This document shows positions 47,816-55,847 of a DNA stretch of 64,000 nucleotides, in pieces; within the stretch, counting starts at the first letter, position 1; every line of letters starts with the position of its first letter. The notes under the pieces are model-generated. The model was not told the DNA's origin, searched no databases, and was given only the letters and a program-made list of their open reading frames with translations. The stretch is from Pseudomonas lini (lineage in GTDB: Bacteria > Pseudomonadota > Gammaproteobacteria > Pseudomonadales > Pseudomonadaceae). Both the position numbers and the translations under genes were made by a program. The stretch spans positions 124,001-188,000 of the forward strand of contig NZ_JYLB01000003.1 of the NCBI RefSeq assembly GCF_001042905.1, written 5' to 3'.

Positions 47816-48157
47816 ATGAACAGACTCTGGCGAAAGTATCTGGCCTTACTCGACACCGACTTCACCACGCAAGTGTTCGACAACATCAAAAACCTGCTGG
47901 TGTGCGCCCTGCTGTTCGCGGCGGGCACCAACGTACTGGATCGCGAGCATCACCTGTTCATGGGGTTACTTGCTTCGAATCTGGCGGGTTGGGGGCTGAT
48001 TCTGGTGTCAGCGGTGCTGATGTTGCTGAGTGTCAGTGACGGCCTGCGCCGGCTGTCCAAGTTGCCGTATCACACGGCGTTTCAGATTATTTTGTTTCTG
48101 ATTTACCTGGTTTTGGCAGTGCGCGTGGTGGAGATTGTCTGGGTTTTCAGGGCGTAG
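47816..48157 (+). CDS. Small membrane protein
   Basis: 113 residues with three hydrophobic segments (about residues 25-42, 50-73 and 86-110) and an N-terminal amphipathic stretch. I do not recognise the family. The start is uncertain: the ATG at 47816 has only a weak AGGTG upstream, and the frame opens at 47720. It overlaps the 3' end of the convergent LysR gene by 11 bases. Confidence 0.65.
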   Translation: MNRLWRKYLALLDTDFTTQVFDNIKNLLVCALLFAAGTNVLDREHHLFMGLLASNLAGWGLILVSAVLMLLSVSDGLRRLSKLPYHTAFQIILFLIYLVLAVRVVEIVWVFRA

Positions 48158-49073
48158 CAGTCACAGCACGAGGTGTTTGCCAAAGTAGCTCATCCTGAGC
48201 AATGCGGGCAAACAACCACTCCACAAACACCCGTGTTTGCACCGTCGCGTCCGGCGCAATCCCGTAGTAATAACGCGGCAATGGCACGCGCAACTCGGGC
48301 AACGGGCAGATCAGCTGCCCACTCAAAAGATGAGTGCCCAGCAAAGAGGTCGGGCACAAGGCAATGCCCTGCCCCTCCACGGCGGCCTGAAGCACCAGGT
48401 GCATGTGATCGAACTGCCGGGTGACCTGAGTGGCTGACAAACTTTGACCAAAGTGCATGGCCCAATGGTGCCAGTCTTCGCGACGTGCCTTGGCGGTCAG
48501 TAGCGCGTGGTTGCTCAGCGAAGTGAGGTCTTCAAGTGGCAAGCGTTCGATCAGCGATGGCGCCGCGACCAGCAAGAGTTCGTCTTCGAACAGCGCTCGC
48601 GCCTCAATCGCCGGCGCCCAGTCGTCACGACCACGACGAATGACGATGTCGAACCCGTCGCGTGCCTGATCGGGTGCCTGGGTTTGCGTGATCACCTGCG
48701 GCTTGATGTCCGGGTGCAGCGCGATGAAATCCCCCAGCCTGGGCGTCAGCCAAAGCACGGCAAAGGACGGACGTACATTGATCTTCACGGTAGGCAGCGC
48801 GGCATGTTGCTTGAGCGCAGCGGCAGCGTTGGCGATCTGCGACAGCCCCACACTGACCTGCTCATAAAAGCGCTGACCTGCCGGCGTCAACACCGATTGA
48901 CGGATGCGCCGCTCGAATAGCAGTACGCCCAGGTACTCCTCCAGCAATTTGATGTGCCGGCTGACGGCACTGTGGCTGACATGCAGCTCTTCGGCCGCCA
49001 GCCTGAAGCTCTGATGACGAGCAGCAACGGCGAAGGCGCGAACAGCATTAAGAGGCGGTAGTTGATTTTTCAT
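48147..49073 (-). CDS. LysR-family regulator, GcvA-like
   Basis: 308 residues: N-terminal winged helix (LNAVRAFAVAARHQSFRLAAEELHVSHSAVSRHIKLLEE, shown in part) and a periplasmic-binding-like effector domain. The N-terminal NAVRAF and the spacing are of the GcvA subgroup. It is divergent from the LysE-family exporter gene, which it probably controls in response to an amino acid. Confidence 0.9.
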   Translation of the reverse strand: MKNQLPPLNAVRAFAVAARHQSFRLAAEELHVSHSAVSRHIKLLEEYLGVLLFERRIRQSVLTPAGQRFYEQVSVGLSQIANAAAALKQHAALPTVKINVRPSFAVLWLTPRLGDFIALHPDIKPQVITQTQAPDQARDGFDIVIRRGRDDWAPAIEARALFEDELLLVAAPSLIERLPLEDLTSLSNHALLTAKARREDWHHWAMHFGQSLSATQVTRQFDHMHLVLQAAVEGQGIALCPTSLLGTHLLSGQLICPLPELRVPLPRYYYGIAPDATVQTRVFVEWLFARIAQDELLWQTPRAVTATP

Positions 49074-49178
49074 GCGTCTAATTTAGTCACCTATGCGCTT
49101 TAATTAAAGCGTTTGTCACGCCCCCGTCGTCACGCCAATCTGCCAGCACGCAGCCAGCGGCACTTGACGGAGCAAGAC

Positions 49179-49787
49179 ATGAACAACTACGGACTCTTTA
49201 TACTTTTCGCCACCCTGACCATTTTGAGCCCGGGGCCTGGCGTGGTCCTGACCCTGTCCAACGCGGTGCGTCACGGCTGGACGGGAGCGGTGCCGGGCAT
49301 TCTGGGGATTGCGTCGGGGGCGTTCGTCGTCGCCGCCATCAGCGCCACCAGTGTGGGCCTGATACTCAGCACCTCCGCGAACGCCTTTACCGCGCTGAAA
49401 TACGCCGGGGCCGCCTATTTGTTGTACCTGGGCTACAAAAGCTGGCGCTCGGATCGTTTCAGTACGCTGCTTGAAACGCGCCCTTCAAGCCCTGGTTATC
49501 GCTTCCTCGAAGCGGCTTCGCTGCAGCTTTTGAACCCCAAGGCAGTGTTTTTCTTTCTGGCGGTGTTCCCGCAATTCATCGACACCTCGGCGCACTTCTA
49601 CGCCCAGTTCTTCAAACTGGTCGCCTCCTATGCCGTACTGGTGATTCTGGTGCATGGCAGCTATGCCTTGCTCGCCAATGCCGCCAAAGGCTGGTTGTCG
49701 AGCCCGAAGGGTTCCTGGGTGGCGGCGAAAGTCTCGGGCGTGACCTTCGCCGGCTTTGGCGTGCTCATGGCCTCGGCCAGTCGCTAA
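49179..49787 (+). CDS. LysE/RhtB-family amino acid exporter
   Basis: 202-residue inner-membrane protein with about six hydrophobic segments and the family's N-terminal SPGPGVVLTLSNA and central LQLLNPKAVFFF. The ATG at 49179 has GGAG upstream. It overlaps the 3' end of the ArsR-family gene by four bases. The substrate cannot be told; divergent transcription from a LysR gene is typical of such exporters. Confidence 0.92.
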   Translation: MNNYGLFILFATLTILSPGPGVVLTLSNAVRHGWTGAVPGILGIASGAFVVAAISATSVGLILSTSANAFTALKYAGAAYLLYLGYKSWRSDRFSTLLETRPSSPGYRFLEAASLQLLNPKAVFFFLAVFPQFIDTSAHFYAQFFKLVASYAVLVILVHGSYALLANAAKGWLSSPKGSWVAAKVSGVTFAGFGVLMASASR

Positions 49788-50548
49788 GCCACAGGCCTTG
49801 CGATCGCGCGGCGCCTGTTCTCGGTGGACGCGGGTTGTGCTGTCGTCACCTGAACCGGCAGCTCAACGGCGAACCGGCTACTGAGTTCCCTGCGCCCCAC
49901 CGCCTTCAACGCCAATGCCCGGCTGTCCAGGTCCTGCGTCACCCATTTGCGTTTGATCGCCGTTTGCAGCAACGCCGCGCCCAAGGCACCGCCCAAGTGT
50001 GGCCGACGCATGCTCCAGTCCAGGCATGGGCAGGCGAAGCGGCGGCGCAAGGTGCTCAAGTCTTTGACGTCGACGCCCAACCCTTCGAACAACGCTTCAC
50101 CGCTGTCGCTCAGTCGATAAGCCTGTTCATCGGTTTCCAGCAACCACCCCGCTTCGATCATCCGGTCATGCAGCAACACCGCCAACGTGCCGGCCATATG
50201 GTCGTAGCAGGTGCGGGCGAATTGCAGGCGATCCGGAGTGCGCGGATTGAACATTGGCGCGGCGTTCTGGCCGATCACCATCAATGCTTCCAGGGCCTGG
50301 GCCACGCGCTTGTCCGCGAGGCTGTAATAGCGGTGGCGGCCTTGAACGTGCAAACGCACCAGCGCCAGTTCCTTGAGCTTGGCCAGGTGAGCACTGGCGG
50401 TGGAGGCGCTGACTTCGGCAATCGCCGCCAGTTCGGTGCTGGTGCGGGCGTGGCCGTCCATCAACGAACAGAGAATTTTCGTCCGGGCAGGTTCCGCGAT
50501 TGCGGCAGCTACTTGAGAGACGCCGATGTCGTGTTGTTCTGCGTTCAT
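49784..50548 (-). CDS. ArsR-family regulator with a C-terminal extension
   Basis: 254 residues. The first 95 are a standard winged helix (ELAAIAEVSASTASAHLAKL). The rest is an added domain ending in the stretch CPCLDWSMRRPHLGG, with a Cys-Pro-Cys that could bind metal or sense redox state. It is more than twice the length of simple ArsR proteins. It is divergent from the P450 gene across 81 bases, so control of the P450 is the simplest reading. Confidence 0.85.
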   Translation of the reverse strand: MNAEQHDIGVSQVAAAIAEPARTKILCSLMDGHARTSTELAAIAEVSASTASAHLAKLKELALVRLHVQGRHRYYSLADKRVAQALEALMVIGQNAAPMFNPRTPDRLQFARTCYDHMAGTLAVLLHDRMIEAGWLLETDEQAYRLSDSGEALFEGLGVDVKDLSTLRRRFACPCLDWSMRRPHLGGALGAALLQTAIKRKWVTQDLDSRALALKAVGRRELSSRFAVELPVQVTTAQPASTENRRRAIARPVA

Positions 50549-50629
50549 ATTTCGCTCCCGGACGAATCGTCGTCTTTTCGAGTTGGAGATAGTAGCAACA
50601 CTTTCCAACCACCGATAAGGCTGCGACCC

Positions 50630-51736
50630 ATGGACCCGATCATCGCTGCGACTCATGCCGATCCCTACCCCTACTACGCACAACTGCGCGCCGAGGGCGG
50701 ACTGGTTTTTCATCAAGGACTGAAACTGTGGATGGCCAGTAGCGCCCGAGCCGTTGCCGCCGTGCTGGCGCATCCGGATTGCCATGTCCGGCCGTCCCAT
50801 GAGCCGGTGCCCAAAGCGATTGCTCAAGGCACGGCCGGCAAGGTGTTTGGTCAGCTGATGCGGATGAACGAGGGCGAACGGCAGCGTTGCCCGAGGGCGG
50901 CGATTGAGCCGGGGCTGGCGTTGATTGACGTGAACGAGGTCAATGCGTTGGTCGGCGCCCGGTTGATTACCCCGGGCGCCGATGGGTTGTACGCGGCGAT
51001 GTTTCGCGGGCCGGTCTGCGTGGTGGCGGCATTGCTGGGGTTTTCCCCGGCTCAGGGCCGGGCCATCAGCGAACTGACCGCCGACTTCGTTGCCTGTTTG
51101 TCGCCGCTCAGCGATCAGGCGCAGCTGGAGGGCGCCCATGCCGCGGCGGAACAGCTGAAGGGTTATGTCATCGAGCTTCTGGACGATCCGAGCAATCGAA
51201 GCGCCCTGCTCGCCGGTATCCGGCAGCGTTTCGCGGCGACATCGACCGATTCTGAAATCTTGATCGCCAACCTGATTGGATTGTTCTCCCAGACCCATGA
51301 AGCCACTGCCGGGCTGATCGGCAATGCGCTATTGGCGTTGATCCGAAACCCACAGTTGGATTCGACTCATATTGATGACCTGATCGCTGAAGTCCAGCGT
51401 TTCGACCCGTCGGTGCAGAACACCCGCCGCTTCGTCGCCGCGCCGTGTGAAATCGACGGCGTGAGCCTGAACCCCGGCGACGTTATCCTGGTGCTGCTGG
51501 CCTCGGCCAATCGCGATCCGCAGCTTAATGATGATCCCGACACATTTCAGCTCGACCGCCCGAACCGTCGCAGCTTCACTTTCGGCGGCGGCCGTCATCA
51601 ATGTCCGGGGCAGGTTCTGGCCATGAGCATTGCCAGTGCCACGCTGACTGAGATCCTGGCGATGAAACCTGCTTTGGACTGTTTGACCTGGCACTACCGC
51701 CCTTCCCTGAATGGGCGCATTCCGCTCTTTGCTTAA
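50630..51736 (+). CDS. Cytochrome P450
   Basis: 368-residue soluble bacterial P450. The haem-binding loop is FGGGRHQCPGQ with the thiolate Cys325, the ExxR pair lies in EVQRFDPSVQNTRR, and the I-helix region reads LFSQTHEATAG instead of the common AGxDT. No ferredoxin or reductase gene is adjacent, so it must borrow redox partners. Substrate unknown. The start at 50630 suits the usual length; the longer frame from 49835 is antisense to the ArsR gene. Confidence 0.92.
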   Translation: MDPIIAATHADPYPYYAQLRAEGGLVFHQGLKLWMASSARAVAAVLAHPDCHVRPSHEPVPKAIAQGTAGKVFGQLMRMNEGERQRCPRAAIEPGLALIDVNEVNALVGARLITPGADGLYAAMFRGPVCVVAALLGFSPAQGRAISELTADFVACLSPLSDQAQLEGAHAAAEQLKGYVIELLDDPSNRSALLAGIRQRFAATSTDSEILIANLIGLFSQTHEATAGLIGNALLALIRNPQLDSTHIDDLIAEVQRFDPSVQNTRRFVAAPCEIDGVSLNPGDVILVLLASANRDPQLNDDPDTFQLDRPNRRSFTFGGGRHQCPGQVLAMSIASATLTEILAMKPALDCLTWHYRPSLNGRIPLFA

Positions 51737-51742
51737 GGCACC

Positions 51743-52672
51743 TCAAGCGTTGCGATATTCGACCGTCAGGTGAGACAACTCATGAACCAGCGCCAGACGC
51801 TCGCGAATGGCATCGGCACTGACACCCGCCGCGGCCACGACGCTGACAATCGCTGCCCGCGCCTGAGGGCCAACCTGCCAGACGTGAAGGTCACTGATGC
51901 GAATATCGTCCGTTGATTCGAGCAGCTCACGAATTTCGGCGGCGACGTGTTCGTCGGTGGTATCCAGCAACACCGCGGCGCTGTCGCGCATCAAGCCATA
52001 AGCCCATCTCGCGATCACGATGGCGCCGACGATCCCCATCACCGGGTCCAGCCAGACCCAGCCCAGGTAGCGCCCGGCCAACAATGCCACGATAGCCAGC
52101 ACCGAGGTCAACGCATCGGCCAGTACATGCAAATATGCCGAACGCAGGTTGTTGTCGTGATGATGAGCGTGGGCATGACTGTGATCGTGATGATCATGGC
52201 CGTGATGCCCGTGGTTGCCCGCCAGTAGAAACGCACTGACGATGTTCACCCCCAGCCCCACCACCGCAATCACCGTCGCTTCGGTGAAGGCCACGGTGGT
52301 CGGTTGAAACAGCCGCACGATGGATTCGCCAGCGATGCCGATCGACACCAGGCCCAGCACTATGGCTGAAGCAAAACCCGCCAGGTCCCCGACTTTGCCG
52401 GTACCGAAACTGAAGCGTGAATTGTTGGCATGCCGCCGGGCAAAACCATAGGCCGCCGCAGCAATGCCCAAGGCCCCGGCGTGGGTCGCCATATGAAAAC
52501 CGTCCGCCAGCAGTGCCATGGAACCGGTGATGTAACCGGCGGCAATTTCGCCAATCATCATAACGAAGGTCAGCGCCACCACCCACAACGTGCGGCGGGC
52601 ATTGGCATCGTGGGCAGCGCCCAAAAACAGGTGGTCGTGGGTAAAACGCGAAGCTTGAGGTTGTAGTGTCAT
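51743..52672 (-). CDS. dmeF: Cation diffusion facilitator (DmeF/ZitB type)
   Basis: 309-residue inner-membrane metal/proton antiporter with six membrane segments, a metal-site Asp in LLADGFHMATH and a His-rich loop (HGHHGHDHHDHSHAHAHHH) between segments. The HD/H pattern and the RcnR-like gene next door suggest cobalt or nickel efflux as in DmeF. It follows the regulator gene by 14 bases. Confidence 0.9.
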   Translation of the reverse strand: MTLQPQASRFTHDHLFLGAAHDANARRTLWVVALTFVMMIGEIAAGYITGSMALLADGFHMATHAGALGIAAAAYGFARRHANNSRFSFGTGKVGDLAGFASAIVLGLVSIGIAGESIVRLFQPTTVAFTEATVIAVVGLGVNIVSAFLLAGNHGHHGHDHHDHSHAHAHHHDNNLRSAYLHVLADALTSVLAIVALLAGRYLGWVWLDPVMGIVGAIVIARWAYGLMRDSAAVLLDTTDEHVAAEIRELLESTDDIRISDLHVWQVGPQARAAIVSVVAAAGVSADAIRERLALVHELSHLTVEYRNA

Positions 52673-52686
52673 GAGTCTGACCTCTA

Positions 52687-52959
52687 TTTCGAATAACGGC
52701 GGATGGCTTGCAGCAAGTCTTCAACGCCTTCGGCGCGTGCTTCATCGCTGAGTCCGGGACGCGCCACATGTTCACGGGCGTGGGCGTCGATGAACTGGTC
52801 CATCAGACCATTGACCGCACCGCGGATCGCCGCGACCAGGTGTAGGGTTTTGGCGCATTCGGCGTCAGACTCCAGTGCCCGTTCTACCGCCTGAACCTGT
52901 CCGGCAATGCGCCGGACACGGTTGAGCAAGTCTTCTTTGTGTTCGTGGATGTGTGACAT
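52687..52959 (-). CDS. dmeR: Metal-sensing repressor of the CsoR/RcnR family
   Basis: 90-residue all-helical repressor. The N-terminus MSHIHEHKEDLLNRVRRIAGQ carries the His ligands, with Cys35-region CAKTLHLVAAIRGA and a conserved His near residue 60 (DAHAREHV) completing an RcnR-type site for Ni or Co. The ATG at 52959 is right; the longer frame reads REP sequence. It is co-transcribed with dmeF. Confidence 0.9.
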
Positions 52960-52961
52960 AC

Positions 52962-52984
52962 GTATACCCCCTACCCCTATATAG
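52962..52984 (-). promoter_or_regulatory. G-tract operator of the RcnR/CsoR type
   Basis: On the minus strand, a TATAGGGG-T-AGGGGGTATA arrangement directly before the repressor start. Two G runs flanked by TA-rich ends are the known form of RcnR/CsoR-family operators. Confidence 0.6.
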
Positions 52985-53038
52985 TGCATGGTTACCGATA
53001 TAGCCGGGGTTAGCAAGTCAGGTTGACCCGCGTCATCG

Positions 53039-53137
53039 TTCTTCGCGAGCAAGCCCGCTCCCACACTTGATCATCGATGTTCACAAAATTTGTGACCGGC
53101 ACAATCCCCTGTGGGAGCGGGCTTGCTCGCGAAGGCG
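53039..53137. repeat. REP inverted pair
   Basis: Inverted pair of the common REP unit upstream of the RcnR-like gene. Confidence 0.9.
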
Positions 53138-53263
53138 GCATGACAAACGATGCATCATTTGCGGCATGCGCAACAGGCTACATCGCCTTGCGTCATTGCC
53201 TACAACTACGCCAGAATCCGCCGGCTTGTGCGCCTTGGGGCCCGTCGGTAACTTGAATCCCGT

Positions 53264-53453
53264 CACTGATCGTCAGTGATCGGGTTTAGTCGCTCGGTAG
53301 TTCTCAAAGCAGCACGCACTCCGTTCAGTCAGGTATTCACATGCCTGCGCTCAATGGCAGCTGTGCGCAGGGCACCTTCGGGTGCGCCGGTAAAGCTTTG
53401 GTACCCGGTCGACTAACCTGCCTACAGCTGCCACCCCCTTCGTTTAGTCGCGA
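53264..53453 (+). ncRNA. Structured leader RNA candidate upstream of the DUF6124 gene
   Basis: A compact set of inverted repeats. An outer stem GGCAGCTGT (53356-53364) / ACAGCTGCC (53424-53432) encloses a hairpin GCACC-TTCG-GGTGC (53372-53385) with a C(UUCG)G tetraloop and a weaker hairpin GGTA...TACC (53389-53405). Upstream, TCACTGA-TCG-TCAGTGA (53263-53279) forms another stem. The 10-mer GTTTAGTCGC occurs at both ends (53284-53293 and 53442-53451). It ends about 35 bases before the DUF6124 start. I know of no named RNA family here, though similar sequence may recur before other DUF6124 genes. Confidence 0.5.
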
Positions 53454-53486
53454 GGAGGTTGCAGCATCAATTAAGGTACCTAAGCG

Positions 53487-53771
53487 ATGTTCAAACACAC
53501 TCCAAATCCCCCTGATTCAGAAGCCGAATCGGTTTCACCCAAGACCCCACGCAAACCCAGCACAATGTTCGTCGTCGCCCCCGACATGGATACCGAAAGC
53601 TTGCTGGCCAATGCCTGCGAATCACTGGCATCAGCCAGTGTCATGGTCAGTGACTTTGCAAACCTCCTGGAAGGCCCGAATCGGAACACAATGCTGGGGA
53701 TTCAGCAGGTCATCATGCTGGGCGAACTGGCCGTGAACCGGGCGCTGGACAATATCGATCCGCGGGAATAG
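53487..53771 (+). CDS. DUF6124 (formerly DUF3077) family protein
   Basis: 94-residue acidic protein of unknown function, common in Pseudomonas in many copies. The N-terminus FKHTPNPP and core LLANACESLASASVMVSDFANLLEG with LGIQQVIMLGELAVNRAL are typical. There is no signal peptide or membrane segment. The leader upstream is long (over 130 bases) and folded. A different frame (53341-53736) overlaps it and is not credible as a gene. Confidence 0.85.
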   Translation: MFKHTPNPPDSEAESVSPKTPRKPSTMFVVAPDMDTESLLANACESLASASVMVSDFANLLEGPNRNTMLGIQQVIMLGELAVNRALDNIDPRE

Positions 53772-53814
53772 CCAATCTAGCCTTCAGCAAAAAAATGGTG
53801 TTGGAATGGGCATT

Positions 53815-53946
53815 TGTGGCAAGGGGGCTTGCCCCCTTTCGGCTGCGCAGCAGTCGAAAAAAATCGGCATGCGGTCAGTCTGAGAACCGCGATGATTGGA
53901 TTTGGGGTCGCTGCGCAACCCAACGGGGGCAAGCCCCCTCGCCACG
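53815..53946. repeat. Long inverted repeat (TGTGGCAAGGGGGCTTGCCCCC family), left of the bacteriocin
   Basis: Full-length member of the family at 19253-19374. It lies between the DUF6124 gene and the bacteriocin gene. Its right half is nearly repeated at 55684-55765, on the other side of the bacteriocin cassette. Confidence 0.85.
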
Positions 53947-53955
53947 GATAACCAA

Positions 53956-53994
53956 AACCCCGCCATCTCTGCGTACATAGATGGCGGGTTTTTC
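53956..53994. terminator. Intrinsic terminator
   Basis: Perfect arms CCCGCCATCT and AGATGGCGGG with a 10-base loop, flanked by AAAA and TTTTT, so it can work in both directions. It isolates the DUF6124 gene from the bacteriocin gene. Confidence 0.85.
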
Positions 53995-54125
53995 CGTTTC
54001 AGTTCAGCACATAGCGACAAGCGCCATTTGTAACAACGGCCAGAGTTTCAGACCAGTCCTACATCTATCAAATGCCCTTTGATATAGCGTCCGCATCGTT
54101 TTCAAAAGATGAAACAAGGACGCTC

Positions 54126-55346
54126 ATGGCTCGCAAAACAGACATACCTCGGGTTCAAAACCCACCATCGGGCGACGGGCACCACATCACCAGCCGCTAC
54201 ATGACCGCCACCGAACTGACAGAGCGCGACGCCAGACAAAAATCCTATGACGACATATTGGCCCGACAGCAGGCATATGAAGATCGTTTTGTCAGGCAGC
54301 CTCAACAGCTGGGTCAATCCAGCTCCGTGGGTTGCGTGTTCGCCAAAAGCTGCAACCTCTCCGAAGGCGTAATCAACCACGGCAGCCCAGCCGGGTTCGT
54401 CCCTGTCGAGAAACTGACCGACTACGGAAAATTCTCCCTGCTGGGTGGCCGCGAAAGGGATGTGGCGGGAAACATCCCACTCAAAAAAATCAGTGGCAGC
54501 GCGTTACCTGCTGCACTGGGAACGCTTCTTCTGGGCGGGGTTGGTGCTGCTGGTACTGGGACGGGTGCTGCTGGCGCAGGCATAGTGACGGCTGGTATTG
54601 CAGCTGGAGCCTTGGCCGGAATGGTTGCATTGCTGTGGCCGTCGAGCTTGGGCGACAGCGCCCTGTACACAGAAGAACAGCTCAAATCGCTCAAGGAAGG
54701 CCGTACACGGGTTCGACTGCATGTCGAGCAACAAGCTGATGGCACCTTGAAGGGTTATGGGTACAACACCCAGAAGCGCCGTGACTGGGAAATAATTCCT
54801 GTAGTCCGGTTCAAGAGTCAGGGTTCTCAGCAGGTGGCTGACTTTGGTAATGGGATAACCCTGATATGGACGCCAGCGGTTGACCCATCCAGCACCTCAG
54901 GGACTCCCCCGCTAGAGGCCGCCCCACAAGCACCTCAGATCTGGATTTATCCGCCCACCGAACAGGCAGATAACATCATCGTCAACCCGATCTACCCGCC
55001 TGAGTACAAGGATTTCATTCTTGTATTTCCGGCTGATTCCGGTGTGCAGCCGCTGTATGTTGTGGTTTCAAGATCTGCTGGCGGCGGTGATATAAAGTAC
55101 CACCGGCCGCCGTTGACATTGTCTGCATTTCCAGATGCCCTTCCTGTTAAATCAAAAAGCAGTGTTCAAGGCGGGGGGAGTAAGCGCAGCCGATGGAAAG
55201 ACCGAAAGGGGCGAATATATGAATGGGACAGTAAGACAGGCGCAATAGAGAAGTATGACAGTCAAGGTAAGCATCTTGGCGAGTTCAACCACGAAACAGG
55301 TGAACAGATAGATCCCGCCAAACCAGGCAGAACCACCCCGAAATAA
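54126..55346 (+). CDS. S-type bacteriocin with an E3-type ribonuclease domain
   Basis: 406 residues. An N-terminal region of about 90 residues is followed by a Gly/Ala-rich hydrophobic stretch (about residues 140-185), the S-type pyocin domain (to about 310), a Pro-rich linker and a C-terminal domain like colicin E3 (residues 355-406). In E3 numbering the catalytic Asp510, Glu517 and Arg545 match D368, E375 and R402, but His513 is replaced by Thr371. E3-type domains cut 16S rRNA at the A site. No long receptor-binding N-terminus is seen. ATG at 54126 (AAGGA upstream); the frame opens at 54072. No clear LexA or P box was found. Confidence 0.85.
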   Translation: MARKTDIPRVQNPPSGDGHHITSRYMTATELTERDARQKSYDDILARQQAYEDRFVRQPQQLGQSSSVGCVFAKSCNLSEGVINHGSPAGFVPVEKLTDYGKFSLLGGRERDVAGNIPLKKISGSALPAALGTLLLGGVGAAGTGTGAAGAGIVTAGIAAGALAGMVALLWPSSLGDSALYTEEQLKSLKEGRTRVRLHVEQQADGTLKGYGYNTQKRRDWEIIPVVRFKSQGSQQVADFGNGITLIWTPAVDPSSTSGTPPLEAAPQAPQIWIYPPTEQADNIIVNPIYPPEYKDFILVFPADSGVQPLYVVVSRSAGGGDIKYHRPPLTLSAFPDALPVKSKSSVQGGGSKRSRWKDRKGRIYEWDSKTGAIEKYDSQGKHLGEFNHETGEQIDPAKPGRTTPK

Positions 55347-55361
55347 ATTAAGAGGCTATTT

Positions 55362-55601
55362 ATGTTTTTATGGATTAGTGGGTTTTTAAAAGGTGATGAC
55401 GAAGATGATTCCTTAAAATACGACCTCACAGTTCGACCTGAGTTTGAAGTCGCGGTAATGGGTGTTCTTGGGTGGAAAAATCTTGATGAAAGCGCGGATG
55501 GAGAATGGTTACTAACCGGCGAGCAAATCCAACAAATCGCCATAGCTCTCAATGAGCAGTTACCGACTGAACTGGACCTCTTCATAGGGGTGCGGGAGTA
55601 G
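55362..55601 (+). CDS. Immunity protein, colicin E3/cloacin type
   Basis: 79-residue acidic protein 15 bases after the nuclease gene, preceded by AAGAGG. The middle (FEVAVMGVLGWKNLDE) and the end (LPTELDLFIGV) resemble E3 immunity proteins, which bind and block the RNase domain. Size, acidity and place fit. Composition is AT-richer than the chromosome average, as with the end of the toxin gene. Confidence 0.8.
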   Translation: MFLWISGFLKGDDEDDSLKYDLTVRPEFEVAVMGVLGWKNLDESADGEWLLTGEQIQQIAIALNEQLPTELDLFIGVRE

Positions 55602-55683
55602 GTGCAACTGAGATGGGAGTTAAAAAGTGAGCTTTCTCTACCAAGATCCATCAATGAGCCAGGAGGAAGCGACGAGGCTTCTA

Positions 55684-55781
55684 GCATGCGGCCAGTCTGG
55701 AAAACCGCAATGGCTGGATTTGGGTCGCTGAGCAACCCAACGGGGGCAAGCCCCCTCGCCACAGCAAGCTCCCTCGCCACA
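55684..55781. repeat. Right half of the TGTGGC..GGGGGCTTGCCCCC family plus a short duplicate
   Basis: Begins GCATGCGGCCAGTCTG and ends CAAGCCCCCTCGCCACAG, parallel to 53866-53946, followed by a second short arm GCAAGCTCCCTCGCCACAG. It breaks into a small frame (GTG at 55627) and marks the right edge of the bacteriocin cassette. Confidence 0.8.
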
Positions 55782-55791
55782 GATAGCAAAA

Positions 55792-55824
55792 AACCCGCTG
55801 TCTCCTCACAGAGACAGCGGGTTT
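55792..55824 (-). terminator. Intrinsic terminator of the FKBP gene
   Basis: Arms AACCCGCTGTCTC and GAGACAGCGGGTT with a short loop; on the minus strand a T run follows. It lies 24 bases past the FKBP stop. Confidence 0.85.
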
Positions 55825-55847
55825 CGTCATTTCAGCCCACACGCCAA

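Noticed and set aside
53341..53736. 131-residue frame starting MPALNGSCAQGTFGCAGKA
   Set aside because: Most of it overlaps the DUF6124 gene in another frame, and its start is the hairpin region. A short leader peptide cannot be excluded, but structure explains the sequence better.
54000..54125. SOS or PrtN (P-box) control site before the bacteriocin
   Set aside because: I looked for CTG-N10-CAG and ATTGnnGT repeats and saw no convincing match.
55627..55731. 34-codon frame with a GTG start after the immunity gene
   Set aside because: Its second half is repeat sequence (from 55684); it may be the remnant of a cut gene, but there is too little left to call.
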